A stretch of DNA of 64,000 nucleotides from Neisseria subflava (GCF_005221305.1 NZ_CP039887.1:1488001-1552000), one strand, 5' to 3'. Numbered from the stretch's first letter, positions 1 through 8,669 are shown. Program-made: numbers and translations. Notes: generated from the sequence alone by a model not told the origin.

Positions 1-2
1 GG

Positions 3-1154
3 TTGCGCAGCGAACATGTCGATTTGAAAACCATCGGCCTGATGGCACTTATCGGGCTGCCTTTCACTTGGAAATTTATCTGGTCTCCCGTCATTGATTT
101 GGTCAGATTACCTTTTTTAGGACGGCGACGCGGTTGGATGCTGGTTACGCAAATTGGTTTACTGCTGACCTTGCTCATTTACGCCTTCCTAAATCCTGCT
201 CAGCATTTATATGTAATTATGGGCTTATCGTTGGTGGTCGCCTTTTTCTCTGCCAGCCAAGATATTGTATTGGATGCATTTCGCCGCGAAATTTTGTCAG
301 ATGAAGAATTAGGCTTGGGCAACTCCATCCACGTCAATGCCTACCGTATTGCTGCTTTGGTACCTGGCTCACTCAGCTTGATTTTGGCCGACTTGATGCC
401 TTGGCACAACGTATTCATCATTACTGCACTATTTATGCTGCCCGGTCTGCTAATGACCTTATTTTTAGCTAAAGAGCCTGACATTCCACCATCTGTGTCG
501 CGTACATTTACCCAAACAGTCTCTGACCCTTTCAGTGAGTTCTTCTCCCGCAAAGGAATCAAACAGGCCATCTTGGTATTACTGTTTATCTTTCTCTACA
601 AACTGGGCGACAGCATGGCCACTTCTTTGGCTACACCGTTTTATCTGGACATGGGCTTCAGCAAAACCGACATCGGCCTCATTGCCAAAAATGCCGGCCT
701 GTGGCCTGCTGTCATTGCCGGTATTGTAGGCGGTATTTGGATGTTGAAACTTGGTATCAATAGGGCATTATGGGTTTTCGGCGTGGCGCAATGGGTAACG
801 ATTCTAGGCTTTGCCTGGTTGGCAAATTTTGGCAAGTTTGAAACCATCACACTGACAGAGCAAATGATGCTTGCAGCCGTGATTGGTGCAGAAGCAGCGG
901 GTGTCGGTTTAGGTACAGCAGCATTTGTTGCCTATATGGCTCGTGAAACCAATCCAGCATTTACGGCCACTCAATTAGCCCTCTTTACCAGCCTGTCAGC
1001 CGTTCCACGTACATTTATCAATGCTTCGGCAGGTTATCTGATTGAAGCGATGGGTTACTTTAATTTCTACTGGCTGTGTTTTGCTTTGGGCATACCGGGC
1101 ATGTTGCTGCTGTTTAAAGTGGCACCATGGAATGGCGAAAAAGTGAGTAACTAG
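3..1154 (+). CDS. ampG: AmpG-like muropeptide permease (5' end outside window)
   Basis: This is a major facilitator family inner-membrane protein. AmpG members carry GlcNAc-anhydroMurNAc peptides into the cytoplasm for peptidoglycan recycling. The visible part begins inside the first transmembrane hairpin and has about ten hydrophobic segments. The conserved stretch VDLKTIGL is followed by the cytoplasmic loop FLGRRRGWML at about residues 38-47, and AREIL-type and LGTAAFVAYM motifs follow, all typical of AmpG. Compared with family members roughly 40 N-terminal residues are missing, so the start lies upstream; the in-frame TTG at position 3 is not the true start. It converges on hpf with a shared uptake-sequence terminator between them. 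Confidence 0.87.
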   Translation: MRSEHVDLKTIGLMALIGLPFTWKFIWSPVIDLVRLPFLGRRRGWMLVTQIGLLLTLLIYAFLNPAQHLYVIMGLSLVVAFFSASQDIVLDAFRREILSDEELGLGNSIHVNAYRIAALVPGSLSLILADLMPWHNVFIITALFMLPGLLMTLFLAKEPDIPPSVSRTFTQTVSDPFSEFFSRKGIKQAILVLLFIFLYKLGDSMATSLATPFYLDMGFSKTDIGLIAKNAGLWPAVIAGIVGGIWMLKLGINRALWVFGVAQWVTILGFAWLANFGKFETITLTEQMMLAAVIGAEAAGVGLGTAAFVAYMARETNPAFTATQLALFTSLSAVPRTFINASAGYLIEAMGYFNFYWLCFALGIPGMLLLFKVAPWNGEKVSN

Positions 1155-1183
1155 ATTGCCAGTCTAAAACATCTAGTAAAACA

Positions 1184-1213
1184 AAAGGCCGTCTGAATGT
1201 TCAGACGGCCTTT
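1184..1213. terminator. Bidirectional DUS-pair terminator between ampG and hpf
   Basis: Two uptake sequences in inverted orientation (AGGCCGTCTGAA and its complement) form a near-perfect hairpin flanked by A and T runs. It can serve both converging genes. Confidence 0.8.
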
Positions 1214-1227
1214 ATCATACAAAAATT

Positions 1228-1542
1228 TTATTCTGCTTCAGGTTTGACAGTACTGCGGACATCACCGCTTTTTTCTTTATGTTTCAAAACGGCGCGGTCG
1301 AGTTTGTCCATCAAAACATCAATCGCGGCGTACATATCCTGTTCAATCGCTTCAACGTGCAAATCTTTACCTGCCAGATGCGCATCGGCTTCGGCTTTTT
1401 GATTGACTTTTTCCACCGAGAGCGTAATGGTCACAGAGATGATGTTGTCGGCGTGGCGATTGATTCGTGCCAACTTATCGGAAACATAGTTTTTGATGGC
1501 TTCGGTAACATCAAAATTCAGACCGGTGATTTTCAGATTCAT
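1228..1542 (-). CDS. hpf: Ribosome hibernation-promoting factor (HPF/YfiA family)
   Basis: A 104-residue protein that binds the 30S subunit and promotes inactive ribosome dimers in stationary phase. The sequence starts MNLKITGLNFDVTEAIKNYV and has the family's beta-alpha-beta-alpha layout with EAIEQDMYAAIDVLMDKLDRAV near the C-terminus. The length matches the short HPF class, lacking the long form's C-terminal dimerisation domain. It lies just downstream of rpoN on the same strand, the same pairing seen in many proteobacteria (rpoN-hpf). The name is secure at family level. Confidence 0.92.
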   Translation of the reverse strand: MNLKITGLNFDVTEAIKNYVSDKLARINRHADNIISVTITLSVEKVNQKAEADAHLAGKDLHVEAIEQDMYAAIDVLMDKLDRAVLKHKEKSGDVRSTVKPEAE

Positions 1543-1591
1543 GATACAGCTCCTTCGGTTGATTAGTCCGTCAAAACGGATCGGAATATAT

Positions 1592-2947
1592 CTACTCGGT
1601 AAATTTTCGTTTGTGTGCCGGTGGTATGTCTAATGATTCTCTATATTTTGCAACTGTACGTCTGGCGATTTCAATGCCGCGTTGTTTTAATAATTTGACG
1701 AGGGTCTCGTCCGAATAAGGTTTGCTGCTGTCTTCACTTTCAATCAGCTGGCTCAATACGGCTTTGATTGCTCCTTGGCTGAACCCTTCGCCGTCATCAT
1801 CAGCATTCACTGCCTGTGTGAAGAAATAGCGTAACGCAAACAGGCCGCGCGGGCAAGACAAATATTTCTGATTGGCGGCGCGCGAGATGGTACTTTCCGC
1901 CAAACCCAATTCGGCAGCGGCATCTTTCATCAGCATTGGCGACAGGCCGATTTCTCCGAAGATGAAAAAATCTTCCTGATTTTTGACGATATACTCGGTA
2001 AGGCGGAGGACCGTGCTTTTACGCAGCTCCAAAGAATCAATACGCTGCTTGGCTTCGTTAATTTTTTCCTTCCACTCCGGTGCACCCTCTTCCGCTGATT
2101 TCATCAGGTCGCAATATTCCTGATTAAGCCGCAACTTCGGCCAAGCCGCCTCGTTGCTGATGACTTCCCAGCCATCCTTGCCCTCTTTGACCCAAACGTC
2201 AGGCTGAATATAAGGCGTGGGCGTGGCAGAGGCGAAACCGTAGGCCGGATAGGGATTGAGCTCGGCAATCATATCGAACGCGGCTTCTATGGTTTCGCTG
2301 TCGGTATCGGGATAGAGTTTGCGGAAACGCAGAACATTTTGTTTGCGGTTTTTGCCTAAGTCTTGAAGCGAACTTTGCACCAAATGCGCGGCCATTTGTC
2401 GGGCAGGAGAAGCCGGCAAACGCATTAACTGCAGCATGAGCGACTCGGTCAAATCCGCCGCCGCCACGCCGGGGGGATCAAAGGTTTGCAATACATCTAA
2501 CGCATTTTGCAGGGCCTCTTCTTCCAGCATCCATTCTAACGGCGTGTGATCGATAATTTCTTCGAGACTGTCGGTGAGGTAGCCTTGTTCGTCCAAAAAA
2601 TCAATCAAGACGTGAACATAAGCCGCTTCCACTTGCGAGAGCGGATGCTCGCACACTTGGGCATGCAGATAGCGTTTGAAATCCTCTTCTTCAGCGATGT
2701 TGCTCCAAATATCTTCGGCATCGTCGCCGCTCAACTGCTGACCTGCACGCGGCATGGTAACGGCACGGTTGAGCCCGCTATCGGCAAACTCTTCGGTTTC
2801 CGGACGCTCAAGCAGAGGATTGTCTAACAACCAGTCTTCCACTTCGCGCTCAAGCTCAAGACCCGACATCTGCAAGATGCGCAAAGACTGCTGCAGCCGC
2901 TGGTTGAGCTGCTGGGTCTGTTTGAGTTTAAGGACGAGTGAAGACAT
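1592..2947 (-). CDS. rpoN: RNA polymerase sigma-54 factor RpoN, apparently complete
   Basis: Sigma-54 recognises -24/-12 promoters and needs an AAA+ activator. All three regions are visible in the 451 residues. The Gln/Leu-rich region I (QQLNQRLQQSLRILQMSGLE, residues about 13-32) meets activators. A core-binding middle domain follows. The C-terminal DNA-binding region includes a helix-turn-helix (LGLAESTISRAANQKYLS, about 368-385) and the RpoN box ARRTVAKYRE (about 428-437). No frameshift or internal stop is present. In gonococci and meningococci the corresponding locus is a truncated RpoN-like remnant, so an intact copy is notable. The ATG start at 2947 opens directly with region I. Confidence 0.93.
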   Translation of the reverse strand: MSSLVLKLKQTQQLNQRLQQSLRILQMSGLELEREVEDWLLDNPLLERPETEEFADSGLNRAVTMPRAGQQLSGDDAEDIWSNIAEEEDFKRYLHAQVCEHPLSQVEAAYVHVLIDFLDEQGYLTDSLEEIIDHTPLEWMLEEEALQNALDVLQTFDPPGVAAADLTESLMLQLMRLPASPARQMAAHLVQSSLQDLGKNRKQNVLRFRKLYPDTDSETIEAAFDMIAELNPYPAYGFASATPTPYIQPDVWVKEGKDGWEVISNEAAWPKLRLNQEYCDLMKSAEEGAPEWKEKINEAKQRIDSLELRKSTVLRLTEYIVKNQEDFFIFGEIGLSPMLMKDAAAELGLAESTISRAANQKYLSCPRGLFALRYFFTQAVNADDDGEGFSQGAIKAVLSQLIESEDSSKPYSDETLVKLLKQRGIEIARRTVAKYRESLDIPPAHKRKFTE

Positions 2948-2973
2948 AGTGTTTTTTCGAAGTGTATGGATAG

Positions 2974-3012
2974 TTTTTCAGACGGCCTTTGTACGGAGGG
3001 CCGTCTGAAAAA
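2974..3012 (-). terminator. DUS-pair hairpin between lptB and rpoN
   Basis: Inverted uptake sequences with flanking T and A runs separate the lpt operon from rpoN, which is on the same strand. This suggests rpoN has its own promoter. Confidence 0.7.
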
Positions 3013-3129
3013 CTAGGTTATCGGTATTATATTTGTATTCTTAGTAATTATTTCAATATTTATAGCTACCCTCAATTGAAATGAGAGCCTCGTGTGAAAT
3101 CGGTTTTACGATTACCGTCAAATATGCAT

Positions 3130-3864
3130 TCAATATTTGAAATTTTCACCCAAGTAAACCGAACGGACTTGTTCATTATTGACCAAATCATCCGGCTTGC
3201 CTGAAGCCAGTACAGTACCGTCGCTGATGATATAGGCACGGTCGCAGATGCTGAGGGTTTCGCGCACGTTGTGGTCAGTAATCAATACGCCGATACCGCG
3301 TGATTTGAGGAACTCGATAATTTTCTGAATATCGATGACGGCAATCGGGTCAACGCCGGCAAAAGGTTCGTCCAACAAAATGAAACGCGGCTGCATGGCC
3401 AACACGCGCGCGATTTCGACACGGCGGCGTTCGCCACCGGACAACGACGGCGCAGGGTTGTTGCGCAGGCGCTCGATGTTCAAATCGGCCAACAGTTTTT
3501 CAAGTTCGGCATCGATGCGGCTTTTGTCCTTCATGCTGATTTCCAAAATGGCGCGGATATTTTGTTCCACGGTCATTTTGCGGAAAATCGAGGCTTCCTG
3601 CGGCAGATAGCCGACGCCGAGCCGGGCGCGTTCGTGAATAGGCAGGTGGCGCAACTCTTGTCCGTCCAGCATCACGCTGCCTGCATCGGCGGCAATCAGG
3701 CCGACAATCATGTAAAAGCTGGTGGTCTTACCCGCGCCGTTGGGGCCGAGCAGGCCGATGACTTCGCCGCTTTCGATTTCAAGGGAGAAGCTTTTGACGA
3801 CTTGGCGTTTTTTGAAACTTTTTTGCAGGTTTTGAACCACAAGACGGCTGTTGTTTGCGCTCAT
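3130..3864 (-). CDS. lptB: LPS export ABC transporter ATPase LptB
   Basis: The cytoplasmic ATPase of the LptB2FGC complex, which extracts lipooligosaccharide from the inner membrane. The 244 residues carry Walker A GPNGAGKTTS (40-49), the signature LSGGERRRVEIARVLA (141-156) and Walker B FILLDEP (161-167), followed by a switch histidine in LITDHNVRET. The length is normal for LptB. It follows lptA after a 71-base gap that contains an uptake-sequence hairpin, so it may be partly uncoupled from lptC-lptA. Confidence 0.96.
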   Translation of the reverse strand: MSANNSRLVVQNLQKSFKKRQVVKSFSLEIESGEVIGLLGPNGAGKTTSFYMIVGLIAADAGSVMLDGQELRHLPIHERARLGVGYLPQEASIFRKMTVEQNIRAILEISMKDKSRIDAELEKLLADLNIERLRNNPAPSLSGGERRRVEIARVLAMQPRFILLDEPFAGVDPIAVIDIQKIIEFLKSRGIGVLITDHNVRETLSICDRAYIISDGTVLASGKPDDLVNNEQVRSVYLGENFKY

Positions 3865-3891
3865 ATTCTGTTGACTTTCGATATTGACCTC

Positions 3892-3920
3892 AGGCCGTCT
3901 GAACCTTTTTCAGACGGCCT
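3892..3920 (-). terminator. DUS-pair hairpin between lptA and lptB
   Basis: Inverted AGGCCGTCTGAA copies lie in the short lptA-lptB gap. The hairpin may attenuate read-through; it lacks a long T run on the minus strand. Confidence 0.5.
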
Positions 3921-3935
3921 TGTTCGTGTGTTTTC

Positions 3936-4466
3936 TTATTTATTTTTCTGCGTGCTGGACGGCCGGATGACAACGCTGACGCGGCCGGATTTGGCGGCGG
4001 ATTTCACACCGGATTTGGCGCTGCCGTTGATGGTGTAAACCTCGGTTTTGGTGTTGTAAGTAATGACCGCACCTTCGGCCACATCGCCGCCGCGCTGTAC
4101 TTTGGCATTGCCGGTCAGGGTAACCAGACTGGCTGCGGAAGAATACGTGACGGTATTGGCTTGGCCGTTGACCACGCCTTTGCCGCCGTCCAACTCTTGG
4201 CTGAATTTGACGGGCGAGCCGGTGGCTTTCATCAACTGCTCGCTTTTGTCGTTGCGCGAAACGGTCACGCTGCCGGCACGGATATTGAGCGTGCCTTGTT
4301 TGATGATGACGTTGCCGGAAAAGGTAGTGCTTTGGTTGTTTTGGTCAAGCGAGCCTTGGTCGGCTTCGATTTGAATCGACTGCTTGCTGTCGCTTTGCAG
4401 GGCAAAGGCCGGGCTGGCGGCAAAAACGGTAACAAAGGCTAAGGTTTTACAAATTTTTTGTATCAT
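3936..4466 (-). CDS. lptA: LPS transport periplasmic protein LptA
   Basis: LptA forms the periplasmic bridge that carries LOS from LptC to the LptD/E translocon. A signal peptide is visible (MIQKICKTLAFVTVFAASPAFA, cleavage after about residue 22), followed by the OstA-type beta-strand repeat region (SIQIEADQGSLDQNNQSTTF; later GNVIIKQGTLNIRAG). Length is 176 residues, normal for the family. Its start overlaps the end of lptC by 20 bases, which indicates coupled translation. Confidence 0.94.
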   Translation of the reverse strand: MIQKICKTLAFVTVFAASPAFALQSDSKQSIQIEADQGSLDQNNQSTTFSGNVIIKQGTLNIRAGSVTVSRNDKSEQLMKATGSPVKFSQELDGGKGVVNGQANTVTYSSAASLVTLTGNAKVQRGGDVAEGAVITYNTKTEVYTINGSAKSGVKSAAKSGRVSVVIRPSSTQKNK

Positions 4467-5028
4467 AAATTGTGGCTTTCACTTTGGAAGGGAAATTCAG
4501 CAAACCGGTTTTGTGGTCATAAGTCATGCCGTTTGCCTGACCGCCGGACTGTCCGTATTGGAAAGTAACGGGGCTGTCGGTATGGGCGTATTGCGCTTCG
4601 GTATCGACATTCAAACGTTCGGTTTTGACGATGCCGGCCAAACGCTTGGCATCTGCCGCTTTGTTTAAGACGACATTCTGTTCAAAAACGACTTTCTTAT
4701 TTTGAATATTGTACGCGGCCTTGTCGCTGCCGACTTCGTACAACAGGCTGCCGTCTCGGTAAAACGAAAGATGTGGTTTGTCCAAATGCACGTCCGCGCT
4801 ATTCGGATATTGGACGGCATCGACCGCGCTCAGGTTTTCTTTCAGACGGCCTTCTTGGTCAAAACGTTTGCCGTTGATGCCTTTCATCGAATATTGCGGC
4901 TCATTCGGATTGAGGACGACTTCTTCGACTTGCACTTCGCTGATGCGGCCGAGCCACGCCGCCAGTGCGCCAAGTGAAACGGCCAACACCAGCGGAAAGG
5001 CGATTCCGTAACGCCATCTGATTTTCAT
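4447..5028 (-). CDS. lptC: LPS export protein LptC
   Basis: A bitopic inner-membrane protein that receives LOS from LptBFG and hands it to LptA. Residues about 8-27 form the single membrane anchor (GIAFPLVLAVSLGALAAWLG), and the rest is a periplasmic beta domain (YSMKGINGKRFDQEGRL...). The 193 residues match LptC. It starts within the stop of kdsC (ATGA overlap at 5025-5028) and overlaps lptA by 20 bases, so kdsC-lptC-lptA form one translationally coupled unit. Confidence 0.93.
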   Translation of the reverse strand: MKIRWRYGIAFPLVLAVSLGALAAWLGRISEVQVEEVVLNPNEPQYSMKGINGKRFDQEGRLKENLSAVDAVQYPNSADVHLDKPHLSFYRDGSLLYEVGSDKAAYNIQNKKVVFEQNVVLNKAADAKRLAGIVKTERLNVDTEAQYAHTDSPVTFQYGQSGGQANGMTYDHKTGLLNFPSKVKATIYDTKNL

Positions 5029-5561
5029 CGTACATACTCTTTCAAAGCAGGTTCAAGCGTACCTTGCGCCTGCATAATCAAATCGCACACTTCACGCACC
5101 GCGCCTGCGCCGCCGGAACGTCGGGTTACATAATGGGCGTATTGCAACGTAAACCAATGCGCTTCAGGGACGGCGACCGCCAATCCGCAACGCACCATCA
5201 CAGGCAAATCGACGACATCGTCGCCGACAAAGGCGCACTCATGCTCCTCCACACCTGCCTGTTCGCGTAATTGGGCGTAGGCGGCACGTTTGTCGTGAAT
5301 GCCTTTGAAGTAATAGTTGATGCCGAGCTGCTTCACGCGGATACCGACGGAAGGCGCATCGCGGCCGGTAATAATCGCCGTTTGCACGCCGCTGGCCTGA
5401 AGCATTTTCAAACCGTGTCCGTCCAAAGTGTGGAACGATTTGATTTCTTCGCCGTTGTCGCGGATAAAAATGCGGCCGTCGGTCAAAACGCCGTCCACAT
5501 CCAGTATCAGCAGTTTGATACCTAAAGCGCGTTGTTGCAGGTCGGAAGAGAGGTTTTGCAT
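5025..5561 (-). CDS. kdsC: 3-deoxy-D-manno-octulosonate 8-phosphate phosphatase
   Basis: A HAD-superfamily phosphatase that releases Kdo from Kdo-8-phosphate for the LOS inner core. The catalytic motif DVDGVLTDG begins at residue 21 (D21 and D23), and the later metal-binding motif VGDDVVDLPVM is present. There is no cap domain, as in the tetrameric KdsC class. The 178 residues are the normal size. It lies between kdsD and lptC, so successive Kdo pathway steps are adjacent to the LOS export genes. Confidence 0.95.
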   Translation of the reverse strand: MQNLSSDLQQRALGIKLLILDVDGVLTDGRIFIRDNGEEIKSFHTLDGHGLKMLQASGVQTAIITGRDAPSVGIRVKQLGINYYFKGIHDKRAAYAQLREQAGVEEHECAFVGDDVVDLPVMVRCGLAVAVPEAHWFTLQYAHYVTRRSGGAGAVREVCDLIMQAQGTLEPALKEYVR

Positions 5562-5572
5562 AAGGTTTCCTT

Positions 5573-5612
5573 ATTTCAGACGGCCTATTCTAGCATAAGG
5601 CCGTCTGAAAAC
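5573..5612 (-). terminator. DUS-pair hairpin between kdsD and kdsC
   Basis: An inverted pair of AGGCCGTCTGAA sequences lies in the 66-base kdsD-kdsC gap. It may be a partial terminator, because both genes are expected to be co-transcribed. Confidence 0.5.
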
Positions 5613-5627
5613 GTTTTTGCCGTCGTT

Positions 5628-6602
5628 TCAGACAATTCGTGCCATCAATAAATCGTGCATGTTCAGCGCACCAATCAGCACGCCGTTTTCTTCGACCACC
5701 AGCAAACCGTTCACATGGCCGCTTTGCATGGCTTTCAAAGCTTCGGTGGCAAGGCGGTCGGCAGAGATGGTTTTCGGCGAAGCGTGCATAATGTCGTCCA
5801 CTTTCAAACCGGCAAAGCTGTCGCGTTCTTGAAACAGACGGCGCAAGTCGCCATCGGTAAATACGCCTTTCAGACGGCCTTCGGCATCGGTTACCGCCAA
5901 CATGCCCAAACCTTTTTCACTCATGCGGACAATGGCCTCTTTCAACGGTGTACCCAACAAAACGGCAGGCAGAGCTTCGTCTTTGTGCATAATATCCGCC
6001 ACGCGCAGCAGCAGGCGTTTGCCCAAACTGCCGGCCGGATGGCTTAAAGCAAAATCATCCGGCGTAAACGCACGCGCCTGCAGCAATACCACCGCCAGAG
6101 CATCGCCCAAGGCCATCACGGCGGTCGTACTGGAAGTCGGCGCAAGGCCGAGCGGACAGGCTTCTTTGGAAACCGCCGCGGTAATATGGATATCGGCATG
6201 GCGCGCCATGGTCGAAGTCGGATGGGCAGTGATACAAATAAGCGTGATGTTTTTGCGTTTCAACGCTGGAATAATCGCCGCAATTTCGTCGCTTTCGCCG
6301 GAATTGGAAATGGCAACCACGACATCGTTATCGACAATCATGCCCAAATCGCCGTGCGCCGCTTCGGCAGGATGGACGAAAAACGCAGGCGTGCCGGTGG
6401 AAGCCATGGTCGCCGCCATTTTGCGGCCGATGTGTCCGGACTTACCCATGCCGGCAATTACAACCCTGCCCTTGCAGTGCAACAACGCTTCTGCCGCACG
6501 GACAAAGTTGTCGTCCAACGCCGCCGCAATTTCACGCAAACCTTCGGCTTCCGTATTCAATACATCACGCGCCCAGTCGAGATAAAGTGTGTTTTCCGCC
6601 AT
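5628..6602 (-). CDS. kdsD: D-arabinose 5-phosphate isomerase KdsD
   Basis: Converts ribulose 5-phosphate to arabinose 5-phosphate, the first step toward Kdo. An N-terminal SIS domain (about 35-170; GMGKSGHIGRKMAATMASTG, then SNSGESDEI) is followed by two CBS motifs (about 205-325). I chose the ATG at 6602, preceded by AAGG, over the in-frame TTG at 6605. It is the first gene of a minus-strand run kdsD-kdsC-lptC-lptA-lptB and is divergent from tal. Confidence 0.95.
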   Translation of the reverse strand: MAENTLYLDWARDVLNTEAEGLREIAAALDDNFVRAAEALLHCKGRVVIAGMGKSGHIGRKMAATMASTGTPAFFVHPAEAAHGDLGMIVDNDVVVAISNSGESDEIAAIIPALKRKNITLICITAHPTSTMARHADIHITAAVSKEACPLGLAPTSSTTAVMALGDALAVVLLQARAFTPDDFALSHPAGSLGKRLLLRVADIMHKDEALPAVLLGTPLKEAIVRMSEKGLGMLAVTDAEGRLKGVFTDGDLRRLFQERDSFAGLKVDDIMHASPKTISADRLATEALKAMQSGHVNGLLVVEENGVLIGALNMHDLLMARIV

Positions 6603-6736
6603 CAAAGCTACCTTTCGTGCTTGAATTTAGGTTTGTTTTGCCCAAATTAATCAGCCGTAAACTGTTCAAATTCATCGAATCGGCGTAGCATTACCGCCAC
6701 TTCACAAACAAACCTATTATGTAAAAGGAATCTGAG

Positions 6737-7792
6737 ATGACTATTTTATCGGACGTTAAAGCATTAGGACAACAAATCTGGTTGGACAATCTCTCCCGTT
6801 CGCTGGTACAAAGCGGCGAGTTGGCAGAAATGCTGAAACAAGGTGTGTGTGGCGTAACTTCCAATCCTGCCATTTTCCAAAAAGCCTTTGCCGGAGACGC
6901 GCTGTACGCCGATGAAGTAGCCGCGCTCAAACAACAAGACCTAACCCCGAAACAACGCTACGAAACCATGGCGGTTGCCGATGTGCAAGCCGCTTGCGAC
7001 GTATGCCTTGCCGAACACGAATCCACCGGCGGCAAAACCGGCTTCGTCAGCCTCGAAGTTTCGCCTGAATTGTCCAAAGACGCGCAAGGTACGGTTGAAG
7101 AAGCGCGCCGCCTGCACGCCGCCATCGGCCGTAAAAATGCCATGATTAAAGTACCGGCAACCGACGAAGGCATCGAAGCGCTTGAAACCCTCGTTTCAGA
7201 CGGCATCAGCGTCAACCTGACCCTGCTTTTCTCCCGCGCCCAAACCCTCAAAGCCTATGCGGCCTACACGCGCGGCATTGCCAAACGTTTGGAAGCGGGA
7301 CACGACGTTTCCCATATCCAAGTTGTCGCCAGCTTCTTTATTTCCCGTGTCGATGCCGCATTGGATGCCACCCTGCCCGACCACCTCAAAGGCAAAGTCG
7401 CCATCGCGCTGGCCAAAGCCGCCTATCAAGATTGGGCGCAATACTTCGGCAGCAGCGAATTTGCCGCACTTACCGAAAAAGGTGCCAACCGCGTGCAACT
7501 TTTATGGGCATCCACCGGCGTGAAAAACCCTGCCTATCCTGACACTTTATACGTTGACAGCCTGATTGGCGCCCATACCGTCAACACCGTTCCCGATGCC
7601 ACACTTAAAGCCTTTATCGACCACGGCACGGCCAAAGCCACGCTGACCGAAGGCGCGGACGAAGCACGGGCGCGGCTCGCCGAAATTGCCGCGCTCGGCA
7701 TAGATGTCGAAACCTTGGCGGCGCGTTTGCAGGAAGACGGTTTGAAACAGTTTGAAGAAGCGTTTGAAAAACTGCTCGCACCGTTGGTTTAA
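6737..7792 (+). CDS. tal: Transaldolase
   Basis: A pentose phosphate pathway enzyme transferring a dihydroxyacetone unit between sedoheptulose 7-phosphate and glyceraldehyde 3-phosphate. The Schiff-base lysine is K138 in NAMIKVPATDEGI, and the N-terminal signature GVTSNPAIF sits at about 39-47. The 351 residues fit the long TalB-like class found in Neisseria. The upstream divergent region with kdsD holds a TATTAT -10-like box ending about 15 bases before the ATG. A DUS-pair terminator follows. Confidence 0.95.
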   Translation: MTILSDVKALGQQIWLDNLSRSLVQSGELAEMLKQGVCGVTSNPAIFQKAFAGDALYADEVAALKQQDLTPKQRYETMAVADVQAACDVCLAEHESTGGKTGFVSLEVSPELSKDAQGTVEEARRLHAAIGRKNAMIKVPATDEGIEALETLVSDGISVNLTLLFSRAQTLKAYAAYTRGIAKRLEAGHDVSHIQVVASFFISRVDAALDATLPDHLKGKVAIALAKAAYQDWAQYFGSSEFAALTEKGANRVQLLWASTGVKNPAYPDTLYVDSLIGAHTVNTVPDATLKAFIDHGTAKATLTEGADEARARLAEIAALGIDVETLAARLQEDGLKQFEEAFEKLLAPLV

Positions 7793-7805
7793 ACTTTTCA
7801 TCCCC

Positions 7806-7836
7806 GATGCCATCTGAAAGGCTTTCAGACGGCATC
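7806..7836 (+). terminator. Terminator after tal (AT-type DUS pair)
   Basis: GATGCCATCTGAAAG and CTTTCAGACGGCATC form an inverted repeat just after the tal stop codon. One arm is a variant uptake sequence. Confidence 0.65.
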
Positions 7837-7945
7837 GCCCTTTTGACCGGACACAGTGCGGCATATCAAGGATTCGCCCTAAAAATATTAATCAACAAGA
7901 AGTTAATGCACGACTTTACCCACCAACACAAAAGGAAATAGAATC

Positions 7946-8398
7946 ATGGCAAAAGCACTCGAAATCATTTCACCCAATGAAATTTATTCAGATCTGATTT
8001 TTAAGGATCCGGTATCTCCCCATACTATTGAATATAAAATGATTAACCTAGAATTGAAAGCCATCAATCTTTACGATTGTGCCTTTGAAGATTTCGTTCC
8101 CGAAATCAAAGACAATTTTTGTGTGGGAATTGATTTAGACATAGGAACTGATGATAGTGATGCTGCAGATATATTTTCTGTTCGCATATGCTCTCCTAAA
8201 TGGATTTTGCATAATTGTTTCCAAAATCAAAGGGTTAAATGGGGAGCGGGTATGATGATTATGAATGAATTTAATCATTCTGTTATTAAATCGGAAATTG
8301 AGAAAATTCTTAAAGAATGTTCAAAAGAAACTTGGGAAAAGTCATTGACTTATTTACTTCGTTTTTTTTCGTGGGAATTTGAAGATTATCAGTGCTAA
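7946..8398 (+). CDS. Imm8-like immunity protein (orphan)
   Basis: A 150-residue protein with a clear ribosome-binding site (AAAGGAAAT, 8 bases before the ATG). The C-terminal half fits the Imm8 immunity family of polymorphic toxin systems: a short ICSPKWI block near the middle and a terminal W-rich block ending RFFSWEFEDY. Such proteins neutralise a cognate nuclease or other toxin. No toxin gene is adjacent. The A+T-rich composition differs from tal and gluQ on either side, which suggests acquisition or a remnant of a toxin locus. The family call is from motif memory, not a profile search. Confidence 0.62.
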   Translation: MAKALEIISPNEIYSDLIFKDPVSPHTIEYKMINLELKAINLYDCAFEDFVPEIKDNFCVGIDLDIGTDDSDAADIFSVRICSPKWILHNCFQNQRVKWGAGMMIMNEFNHSVIKSEIEKILKECSKETWEKSLTYLLRFFSWEFEDYQC

Positions 8399-8405
8399 TT
8401 AAATC

Positions 8406-8446
8406 AAAAACAGCGAAACCAAAACTTTTTCGCTGTTTTATTTTTC
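8406..8446 (+). terminator. Rho-independent terminator after the Imm8-like gene
   Basis: AAAACAGCGAAA pairs with TTTCGCTGTTTT across a short loop and is followed by ATTTTT. It contains no uptake sequence, consistent with imported DNA. Confidence 0.8.
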
Positions 8447-8471
8447 CATAAACTTTTCAAAATATACAGAA

Positions 8472-8669
8472 TTGACGAAACTGGTTAGTAGAAATGCAAG
8501 TAATGAGAGAATTGCAGATAGAGCCTTTGATTTTTTCTCGCCTGCTCTTATGGATGATTCAGCTACCGAAGAGCAATATAATGCCCTATATGATTTAACC
8601 TTGCTTGAAGAGCTCGGGATGGAACTGAATAAAGATGAGATAATGGCTTTGATTAATAGTCTTAAATAA
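8472..8669 (+). CDS. Small hypothetical protein (65 aa)
   Basis: I do not recognise this gene. It opens with TTG, has no strong ribosome-binding site, and encodes an acidic, helical, Leu-rich 65-residue protein (ends LGMELNKDEIMALINSLK). It is A+T-rich like the preceding immunity gene and ends 16 bases before gluQ. It could be the tail of a decayed accessory gene, or a small partner of the Imm8-like protein. Confidence 0.4.
   Translation: MTKLVSRNASNERIADRAFDFFSPALMDDSATEEQYNALYDLTLLEELGMELNKDEIMALINSLK

Noticed and set aside
2460..2475. Run of six Gs in rpoN as a possible phase-variation tract
   Set aside because: Six bases is too short to be convincingly slippery and it encodes an ordinary Asp-Pro-Pro-Gly stretch.
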